A stretch of DNA of 64,000 bases from assembly GCA_036655355.1 (NCBI GenBank), contig JAVVQG010000003.1:124001-188000 (forward strand), written 5' to 3'. Below are positions 1-9,200 of this stretch, piece by piece (position 1 is the stretch's first letter; each line of letters begins with the position of its first letter). The notes beneath the pieces are model-generated. The model ran no database searches and was not told the DNA's origin. It saw nothing but the letters and a program-made list of their open reading frames with translations. The DNA is from JAUNSR01 sp036655355. Its GTDB lineage: Bacteria > Bacteroidota > Bacteroidia > Bacteroidales > JAUNSR01. A program made the translations under genes and the position numbers.

Positions 1-28
1 CTTTTCTTTATAATCTTTTCTTTATAAT
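1..28. repeat. 14-bp perfect tandem duplication
   Basis: The unit CTTTTCTTTATAAT occurs twice back to back, at 1-14 and 15-28. It lies just beyond the 3' end of upp. On the minus strand it gives an A-rich tract, so it is not a U-tract for upp. It looks like a simple replication-slippage duplication. Confidence 0.8.
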
Positions 29-54
29 AAGGTGGAATGCATCACGGCATGCGT

Positions 55-708
55 TTACTCTTTTTCTCCGTAGCAAAGGTCACCCGCATCCCCCAAGCCG
101 GGTACGATATAGGCGTGATCGTTTAATTCTTCATCGATAGCCGCCACCCAGATCGTGGTTTTATCTGCAGGAAATACAGAAGCGATGTATTCTACCGCTT
201 TACGACTGGCGATTACCGCTGCCACATGGATGTGAGCAGGCTCCCCTTTTGAAAGCATTGCTTTGTAAGAAAGTTCCATTGAACCACCTGTAGCAAGCAT
301 CGGGTCGGTAATAATCAATTGTTTTTCATCAATACGGGGAGAGGCCAGGTATTCGACGTGAATATCGAAGTGGTCTGCATCTGTATATTTACGATAAGCG
401 GAAACGAAAGCATTCTCTGAACGGTCAAAGCAATTCAAGAATCCTTGGTGGAAAGGAAGACCTGCACGAAGGATGGTGCTGATCACGATTTTACTGGTAG
501 GAAGACTCACATCGGCTATTCCAAGAGGAGTTTGTACTGGTTGTACGGCATATTCCAGGTCTTTACTGATTTCGTATGCCATAATTTCGCCGATTCTTTC
601 AATGTTTCTTCTGAAACGAAGCGGGTCCTTTTGAATCTCAACATCGCGAAGCTCCGCGACAAAACGATTTAATACCGAATTGCTTTTCGAAAAGTCTACT
701 ATTTTCAT
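55..708 (-). CDS. upp: uracil phosphoribosyltransferase
   Basis: This cytosolic salvage enzyme joins uracil to PRPP to give UMP. The 217-residue length is normal for the family. The PRPP-binding loop is visible as ITDPMLATGGSM at about residues 134-145, and the C-terminal uracil-binding part carries the family's Gly/Asp-rich end (PGLGDAGDLCYG). The gene starts at the ATG at 708, only a few bases downstream of a -7 box at 722-729, so the leader is very short. It is divergent from pckA, with a 254-bp shared promoter region. Clear family assignment. Confidence 0.95.
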   Translation of the reverse strand: MKIVDFSKSNSVLNRFVAELRDVEIQKDPLRFRRNIERIGEIMAYEISKDLEYAVQPVQTPLGIADVSLPTSKIVISTILRAGLPFHQGFLNCFDRSENAFVSAYRKYTDADHFDIHVEYLASPRIDEKQLIITDPMLATGGSMELSYKAMLSKGEPAHIHVAAVIASRKAVEYIASVFPADKTTIWVAAIDEELNDHAYIVPGLGDAGDLCYGEKE

Positions 709-721
709 TGGGAATTTCTTG

Positions 722-729
722 CAAAGTTA
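722..729 (-). promoter_or_regulatory. -7 promoter box of upp
   Basis: The minus strand reads TAACTTTG, an exact match to the Bacteroidetes sigma-ABfr -7 consensus TAnnTTTG, 14 bp before the upp ATG. No clear -33 TTTG is visible. Confidence 0.6.
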
Positions 730-869
730 TATAATCTCGGGAAAAGAGAAAAATGTTTCCAAAAACGTTTGTTTCAGGGAGAAATAAAATTTGTTTGAGA
801 GAGAAATAAAAAATGAATCCAATTGAAGAAATTTTTCCGTAATTGAGTGAACTGTTTAATTATTTATGT

Positions 870-877
870 TATTTTTG
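870..877 (+). promoter_or_regulatory. -7 promoter box of pckA
   Basis: TATTTTTG matches TAnnTTTG exactly and lies 85 bp before the pckA ATG. A T-rich TGTTTAAT stretch about 15-20 bp upstream may serve as a weak -33 region. The inferred leader is about 80 nt and A/T-rich. Confidence 0.6.
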
Positions 878-962
878 TAGCACTTCAGGTAAGACATAAC
901 CTAAATTAAGTAAATAGAGTTTTTTATATATATTAACTACAAATCAATCAATTATCAAAACT

Positions 963-2567
963 ATGGCATTAGATTTGACACAGTACGGTATCAACGGAGC
1001 AGTTGAAATCCTACACAATCCTTCTTACGAAGTACTTTTCGCAGAAGAAACAAAACCAGAACTAGAAGGTTTTGAAAAAGGACAGGTTACTGAAATGGGT
1101 GCTGTTAACGTAATGACAGGTATCTACACAGGACGTTCTCCTAAAGATAAATTCTTCGTTATGGATGATACTACTAAAGATACGATCTGGTGGACATCTG
1201 AAGAATACAAAAATGACAACAAACCATTGTCTCAGGACACTTGGAATATCCTTAAAGATATCGCAACAGAAGAGCTTTCTGGTAAGAAACTTTACGTTGT
1301 TGATGCTTTCTGCGGTGCAAACGAAAACTCTCGTTTGAAAATCCGTTTCATCATGGAAGTAGCATGGCAGGCACATTTCGTGACTAACATGTTCATCCGC
1401 CCAACTGCTGAAGAACTAGCTAACTTCGGTGAGCCAGACTTCGTAGTAATGAACGCTTCTAAAGCAAAAGCTCCTGCTAACTACAAAGAACTAGGTTTGA
1501 ACTCTGAAACTGCAGTTGTTTTCAACTTGACTGAAAAAGTTCAGATCATCCTTAACACTTGGTATGGTGGCGAAATGAAAAAAGGTATGTTCTCTTACAT
1601 GAACTATCTTCTTCCATTGAACGGTATGGCTTCTATGCACTGCTCTGCTAACGTAGGTAACGAAGGCGATACAGCTATCTTCTTCGGTCTTTCAGGAACA
1701 GGTAAAACAACTCTTTCTACAGACCCTAAACGTCAGCTAATCGGTGATGACGAGCACGGTTGGGACGACGAAGGCGTTTTCAACTTCGAAGGTGGTTGCT
1801 ACGCTAAAGTTATCAACTTGTCTCAGGAAAACGAACCAGATATCTGGGCTGCTATCAAACGTGACGCTCTTCTAGAGAACGTAACTGTTGCTGAAGATGG
1901 TAAAATCGATTTCACAGACGGTTCTAAAACTGAGAACACTCGTGTATCTTACCCAATCTACCACATCAAAAACATCGTTAAACCAGTATCTAAAGCAGGT
2001 CCTGCGAAGAAAGTTATCTTCCTTTCTGCTGATGCATTCGGTGTTCTTCCTCCGGTTTCAATCTTGACTCCAGAACAGGCACAGTACTACTTCCTATCTG
2101 GTTTCACAGCTAAATTGGCTGGTACAGAGCGTGGTATCACTGAACCAACTCCAACTTTCTCTGCATGTTTCGGTGCTGCATTCCTTTCTTTGCACCCAAC
2201 TAAATATGCTGAAGAACTAGTTAAGAAAATGAACGCTTCTGGTGCTACTGCATACCTTGTTAACACAGGATGGAATGGTACAGGAAAACGTATCTCTATC
2301 AAAGATACTCGTGGTATCATCGACGCAGTTCTTTCTGGTGACATCGACAAAGCTCCAACTAAGGTTATCCCTATGTTCGACTTCGTTGTTCCAACAGAAC
2401 TTCCAGGTGTTGACACAAACATCCTTGACCCTCGTGATACTTACGCTGACGCTTCAGTTTGGGAAGAAAAAGCAAAAGATCTTGCAGGTCGTTTCATCAA
2501 AAACTTCTCTAAGTTTACAGGAAACGAAGCTGGTAAAGCTCTTGTTGCTGCTGGTCCAAAATTGTAA
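963..2567 (+). CDS. pckA: phosphoenolpyruvate carboxykinase (ATP)
   Basis: Cytosolic enzyme interconverting oxaloacetate + ATP and PEP + CO2 + ADP. In anaerobic Bacteroidales it usually runs in the PEP-carboxylating direction, feeding the reductive route to succinate (family knowledge). The 534 residues fit the ATP-dependent class. The P-loop GLSGTGKT is at residues 242-249, followed by the metal/ATP motif LIGDDEHGWDD. Third-position codon choice is narrow (many ctt, aac, ggt), unlike neighbouring genes and typical of a strongly expressed gene. It is monocistronic, with its own promoter box and a strong terminator. The succinate-forming partner enzyme (sdh/frd operon) lies at 47-51 kb. Confidence 0.97.
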   Translation: MALDLTQYGINGAVEILHNPSYEVLFAEETKPELEGFEKGQVTEMGAVNVMTGIYTGRSPKDKFFVMDDTTKDTIWWTSEEYKNDNKPLSQDTWNILKDIATEELSGKKLYVVDAFCGANENSRLKIRFIMEVAWQAHFVTNMFIRPTAEELANFGEPDFVVMNASKAKAPANYKELGLNSETAVVFNLTEKVQIILNTWYGGEMKKGMFSYMNYLLPLNGMASMHCSANVGNEGDTAIFFGLSGTGKTTLSTDPKRQLIGDDEHGWDDEGVFNFEGGCYAKVINLSQENEPDIWAAIKRDALLENVTVAEDGKIDFTDGSKTENTRVSYPIYHIKNIVKPVSKAGPAKKVIFLSADAFGVLPPVSILTPEQAQYYFLSGFTAKLAGTERGITEPTPTFSACFGAAFLSLHPTKYAEELVKKMNASGATAYLVNTGWNGTGKRISIKDTRGIIDAVLSGDIDKAPTKVIPMFDFVVPTELPGVDTNILDPRDTYADASVWEEKAKDLAGRFIKNFSKFTGNEAGKALVAAGPKL

Positions 2568-2610
2568 TCAGCCAACGGTTAATCAGAAACGATTTATACC
2601 AGAATATGAA

Positions 2611-2640
2611 AGCGCGATCCTTCCGGGTCGCGCTTTTTTT
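2611..2640 (+). terminator. rho-independent terminator of pckA
   Basis: A 10-bp GC-rich stem, AGCGCGATCC with GGGTCGCGCT around a TTCC loop, is followed directly by a run of T. It begins 43 bp after the pckA stop. Confidence 0.9.
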
Positions 2641-3267
2641 ATCTCTACTTACCGAAAAATACGCATGCGATTACTTCAGAGCGTCCGGTTAACACCCAAT
2701 TTGTAAAAATAAGGTGCATCTGAAAGCATCTTGTTTCTCCCTCCTTCATTTACCTCGTGAATTTAGTTCATGGATCTGCCTATTTCCCCCTTATCAGGAG
2801 CAATCGAGAAGAAAATTAAATTTATATATATTAACATTATTGGCTATCGGATGCGCAGTCGTTTCGCTTTTATACCCTTTCCATCGCTTATTTTCACCGC
2901 ATAAATTATAAATAGAGCGAATCGGAGGAGTTTTTTTCCCATATTTTAATATCTAAAATTTCATATATTTATATTAATATTTAAATATATTATTATATTT
3001 GTGATAGAGAGTAAGAACATTTCATCAATATGTTTGCACAATGAGTCTTTCTCGCTTTCTTTTTTAGATATTTTTTCCCTCTTCTAAAAGGTTTAAGCGA
3101 ATACATCATCCGGATTTCTTCTTCGGAAAAGTGAGACTCTCAACTTCTTCATCCTCTTATTCTCTCCCATTCTCATAAAAATATCATTTGTTTAAAATTC
3201 CCGTTCGCGGGTATTGAAGAGCTCTTGTATTCTTCTTTCATATATTTTTAAATTCAAACATGTTTTT
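2641..3267. other. AT-rich intergenic region before the S8 protease
   Basis: This 627-bp gap holds no convincing gene. The first part (to about 2910) has moderate GC and contains a 65-codon open frame (2714-2911) with one hydrophobic stretch, which I do not call. The stretch from about 2930 to 3000 is almost pure A/T and ends in an exact -7 promoter box at 2994-3001. The remaining roughly 260 bp would be an unusually long leader for the protease gene. I see no riboswitch fold. Confidence 0.5.
2994..3001 (+). promoter_or_regulatory. -7 promoter box of the S8 protease gene
   Basis: TATATTTG matches TAnnTTTG exactly, at the downstream edge of the extreme A/T tract. Because that tract is so A/T-rich, a chance match is more likely here than at other genes. 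Confidence 0.45.
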
Positions 3268-6200
3268 ATGCAAAAAAAACTACTTTATTGTTTTAGGGTG
3301 CTTTGTATATTACTAAGTACCAGCGTGTTTGCACAATCCAACAATTTAAAACCGACCAAAGGAGTCATTCGTGTAAAACTTCAGGAGGAAGTTGCACGAC
3401 AGATCGCCGCGAAACCGGTTACAATGAGTAACGGAGTTGTCGCAACGGGTATCGAACCTTTTGACCGTGCCGGAAGAGAGGTCAATGCCGTGAAAATGGA
3501 AAGATTATTTCCGTATGTTCCCAAAATGGAGGAAAAGGCCCGCAAGCACGGTTTGCACCTCTGGTATGAAATCGTCTTTGACGAAAATACCAACCCGGAA
3601 GAAGCGATGCGTATTTACAGCAAGGTTCCGGGGATAACAATCGCTGAAAATATCGTTCCGATGGAACTAAAAGGAAGCGATAAGTTCGTAAAAGTATCGC
3701 CGGAAGAGATGGCAGCCTCGCTATCCTCCACGCGTGCAGCGGAAATGCCTTTCGACGACCCGCTACTGAGTCGCCAATGGCACTACAACAACGACGGAAC
3801 TCTTCCGGGCTCTGTTGTCGGTGCCGATGCGAACATTTTCAAGGCATGGGAGGTGATAACCGGAAACAAGGAGTTGGTTGTTGCCATCATCGACGGGGGA
3901 ATCGATTATAGCCACACCGACCTGGCCGCCAATATATCCGTGAATAGCGCAGAGCTGAACGGGAAACCGGGACAGGACGACGATAATAACGGATACGTAG
4001 ACGATGTGTACGGATGGAATTTTGTTACTAATTCAAACGATATTTACGGTCACAGCCACGGTACCCACGTAGCCGGCACTGTCGGTGCGGTAAACAACAA
4101 CGGCATCGGGGTAGCCGGAATTGCCGGAGGAAACGGCGATGGCGGTGTAAAAATGGTATCCTGCCAGGTTTTCGACCCCAGATCGAGCGCACAGGGTGAC
4201 TTCGCAAAAGCCTTTTATTATGCGGCAGTGAGAGATGCGGTTATCGCACAGTGCTCGTGGGGCTGGAATTCCCCCGGATATAAAGAACAGGCCGTTTTGG
4301 ATGCCATTCGTTTTTTCACATCAGAGGCGGAAAGTCCTTTTATGAAAGGCGGTCTGGTGATATTCGCCAACGGAAATACAGGAGATGAAGGAGATTATTA
4401 TCCGGCCTGTATGGAGGAGGTGGTTGCCGTTGGGTCAATGACCTGTACCAAAAAAGCGGCTCCTTATTCAACCTTTGGCGATTGGGTCGATATCTCTGCT
4501 CCGGGCGGATTCATGGACTTCAATGCAGCACAGGGAGTCTATAGCACCCTGCCAAATAACGAATACGGATATAGCGAAGGTACTTCCATGGCTTGTCCCC
4601 ACGTATCAGGTATTGCAGCCCTGGTTTTGTCTAAATATGGAAATCCGAATTTTCCGAATGAAACCTTACGTCAGCAACTCCTCACCTCTGTAAACGATTT
4701 CTACACGTATAATCAGGAATACGAAGGAAAATTCGGCAGCGGATACATCGACGCCCACAAAGCATTGCAAATGGGTAGCGGCAATGCGCCTCAACCGGTG
4801 AGTGATTTCACGACCGTTCCCGGACAAGACAATATTTTTATAGAATGGATCATTCCGGCTTCGGAAGATAATAATGTCAACTACCACCTGGTTTATTACA
4901 ATACTTCGGAATTCTCCGCATCAGACGATTTAAGCAAAATTCCCAATAAAAGAATCGATACGAAATTCAGCTCTTCGGGAGATAAAGTAAATTGTGAAAT
5001 CAGTGCGCTTTTGCCTACCACTACCTATTACATTGGAATCAAAGCGGTTGATCGTTGGGGGAATGCAGCTCCGCTATCCTCGGTAAAATCAGCTACAACC
5101 AATAAAGGGCCGAAGATGGAACTGAGCAAATCGGAATTAAGTCTGAAGATAAAAGCCTCCGAGTCCAATACGGCCATAACGGACTTCATCATAAAAAACA
5201 CAGACGAGGGATTACTGAAATGGCACTCCTTTGCCCGTACGGTATCTATGAAACCGAACTCTTTCGTTCAGGCCGATCCGGGAAGAAAAACCGGTTTTAA
5301 CGGTTTGATGTCGATGGCTCCGTACAACGAAAATGCAATGGTCAGCGCAGATTATAATGCAGACGATTATCCGGTGTCATTCCGATATTACACCTCTATA
5401 GCTGCTTACCTGGGCGAATCCGATTTGAAACTGACCAATTCGATGGCTCAATGGTTTTATGTGGATCCTGAAATTTATCCGGATGGCTTCAACCTGTCGG
5501 ACCTTTATTTCGAAGGAGCTTATGGAAAGGATCCGATCATAGAGGTTTATGACGGGAACGTGGCAATATCAAAATCCGCCCTGCTCCAGACCGTTAAATA
5601 TGATGCGTTCTATTACCGGTGGGATATTCCACTGAACGAGCAACTTTATTTTGCGCCGGGCAGCGCCTTCTGGGTTGTGGTACATTATAAAGCCGGAAAC
5701 GAAAATCCACTTACTGCTGGCTTATCGAAAGAATCTTCTTATAAAAACTACAGTTTCTATAGCTCCAACGGAGGTGAAAGCTGGACGCTACTGAGCGAAG
5801 TACTCCGCGAAGGCAACTTGAGCGATATCGCCGATAAAGTCGTATGGGCTATTACGGCGAAAAGCAAGAATCCTGACTGGAGTTCTTTGATGACCTTATC
5901 TCCGGATGCAGGTACGATAAAACCGGCCGGTGAACAAAAAGTAGAGGTCAGCAATGACGGACAGAAGATGGTAAACGGAAACTACAAGTTCAATCTTCTT
6001 TTACAGAGCAATGAAGCGGGAAACAGTCAGAAGACAATTCCGGTGAACTTCATCGTGGAGGGTTATAAACCGGAACTCCAAACTCCGAAAGTAGTGAACT
6101 TCGGGGATCTGTTGGTCGGTCAGAAGAAGACACTAACTGTGGAGGTGATCAATTCAGGTTATGGCGTATTTACAGGAGCATATGGAAGTCTCTCTTCCGC

Positions 6201-9200
6201 GAACATCTCGTGTACTTCCGATCAATTCGTGGTTCCGACTTACCAGAGCGGGTTCTCGGCTCGTGCTACATCCAGTATGGAGATCAGTTTCCGTCCTACC
6301 AAACCGGGCAGTCACACCGCTACGGTTAACCTAATTGATAAAGAGGGGAATAAACACACATTCGTATTGCGAGGCATCGCAGACGAACCGGCAAAAATAG
6401 AAATCACTCCCTCCTCTTTTGAACTCGGGGAACTTGAAGTGGGAGGCGAACCACGCCAAGTGAACTTTACCATCAGCAATACCGGGAAATATCCGTTGGA
6501 ATATGTCCTTCCGAAATATTCTGATGAAACACTTGAGAATGCAGGAAAAACGGCTCACAAGTTCGGATACTCTTGGATTTCGAACCTCAAGGGCGCTTCT
6601 GAATTCGAATACGACGGAAATCCGGAACTTCTCAACCCGACGAATATCTCATCTCAATTCTCTGATCAGAACTTCTGGTCGGAAGCAATTCCGTTGGGAT
6701 TCTCCTTCCCATATTACGGCAAGAATTACGATAAGATTTACATCACAAGTTATGGCGGACTGAGCGTCTCTACAGAGGGATACCTTCATGTTTGTATGAT
6801 TCCGACAGCCAGTCCGAGTTGTATAAAGGGATTGGGACTTATTGCTGCTTACGGACTGAATTCTCTCGACTTCGGACCGAACAGTAAGATCGAATATGCA
6901 AAACAGGATGGTAAATTCACCGTAAGATTCAAAGACGTTATGGCGCTGATGCACGGCGGAGAGTACACTCCGGTGAGTTTCCGCATGAGTATCTCCAGCA
7001 ACGGCGATATCGAAATCTTCTATGACGACATCAACCCTTCTGGACTGTTCCAACAGGGTGCGGGCCTATTTATCGGCGTAAACGACATCGCCGTACAAGA
7101 TCCACTTACGATCACAGACAATGACAACAATGACGAACAGCTGTATGCAGAGGTAACAAGCGGGTCTGCTGTCAAGATACTTGCTCCGGGCAAGTCTATG
7201 ATCAGCGCACTCTCATCTGCGAACGGGGTGATCGGTATCGGCGAATCGAAAGAGATCACAGCAACACTGAAGGCTACGGATGAGATGTATGCAGGAGCGT
7301 TAAACAACACCCTTGTGATATTGAGCAACGATCCGCAAAATTCAACCAGCTACGTGCATTTCAATGCCGTCATTACGGGAGAATCGCTCAAGCCGGTAGC
7401 CGAACTGGAAACGAATACGCTTGACTTTGGGTCGGTATTCAGAACAAGCACCGTAAAGGCTCCGTTAATGTTGAAAAACAACGGTTCCGACCTACTAACC
7501 GTAACGGCTCTCTCTTTGGCTAAGAATAACTTCTCACTTGATCTCAAGACGCCGTTCGATATCAAACCGGGAACAGCCAAAGACATTGTTATCACGATGC
7601 CTACAGAAAAAGAGGGCAGCACAACCGATGAACTCACCATCACTACGGCAGACGGTACCACGCTGAAAGCGGCCATCACCGGAACCGTTACCGGTGTACC
7701 TGAGATCACCGTGAACCCCGAAACGATCAACGAAACACTCGCCAGCGGTACGCTATTGCAGAAACAGGTTTCAATCGCAAATCCGGGCAACGAGACACTC
7801 GAATACACACTGGTTCCGAATAGCTTGATCAACGTTATCGACCAGCAAGACGACAACAACTCATCGATCAGCTACGTTTACAGCGCTTCTATCGATGACC
7901 CTGCCGTACAATACCATTGGGAAGAGATCGAGACTTCGGGCGAAGCGACTCATCTGAAACAATCTTATTGGTTGAATCACGATTATGTGGAGGTTCAATT
8001 ACCATACGACATAAACTATTATGGTAACCGATATGGAAAGATTTACATCTATGGTGTGGGCTTTGTTTCTTTCAACAAGAAAGAGGATCTCAATGAAGCA
8101 CCGAATCCGCCGTCAACCATACCGACTACGTCCACCCTTTACTCTAATTTCATCGCTCCGCTTTGGGCTTACCATTTCATGGACCAAAGTGCTACGGCAG
8201 GGGTGTATTACACCGTGAAAGAGGATCAGGTGATCATCTCATTCATGGAGTATGGTAACTCGGTAAACAGCTGTGTATGTTATCAGCTGATCATGTACCG
8301 CGACGGAAAGATCAAATTCCAGTATAAACTGTCGAACACAGATTACGGCTCCTTAGGAAATCTCTTCGGCGTAGCCGGAATGCAGAATAATACAGGCGAT
8401 AAAGGGTTACTCCTTCCGGAACGATGTGTAGCACCAGAAAAAGCGATTGAATTCTATCCGGTAAAATCGGCTACGGTTGCACCTGGTAAAACCTCTTTGG
8501 TGAATGTGAACATCAATACGGATTTACTTGCGGATAATTATAAGACGCAAATGGTGTTCCAAACAAACATCCCGACCGCTCCGAACGTGGAAATTCCGGT
8601 AAATCTGACCATTACGGGAGAAGCCGCACCGAAGTTCCCGAAAGAAGTGGCACTTGAGTGTGTAACGGGTACCGTAACGGATATGGGCGTGCTCGAAATT
8701 CCGTTTGAAGTATCCAATACCGGTTCGGCTGCATACAAGATCAAGGCGATCGAAGCACCGGGACTGATCGGATATGAAGGTCCTGTTGGTATGCTGCAGT
8801 TCTATGGCAAACACATAGACGACTGGTTTGGCGAGGAGTTCGTTGGTTGGGGTATGTACAATCCGGGTACGGAACTCATCATCGGAAAAGATCCGCTGAA
8901 ATTGAAAGTGATTGCTTTTGATAATTACACGGTTAACAATTACGAGATCCCGATACGATTCACTCTGGAAGGTGCTGATAAGGAAGTGGTTGAGGTTCCG
9001 TTCATGCTGAACATCACCCCTGCTCCATCCATCTCTTTCGCTCAGGAAGAAGTGCGCATAAGCGGTGTATCCAACGATTACAAAGGCGAGACCGAGGTGG
9101 TATTATCCAATACGGGAGAATATAAACTCTCTTACTCTTTAAGTCTCGATCCAACAGGAATCGGAGCTGAAACGGATAATGCTCCTCAAAGGACACGCAA

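Noticed and set aside
2714..2911. 65-codon plus-strand frame with one hydrophobic stretch
   Set aside because: No promoter box or recognisable family, odd composition, and it lies between a terminator and an AT-rich promoter region. A small membrane protein cannot be excluded but is not supported.
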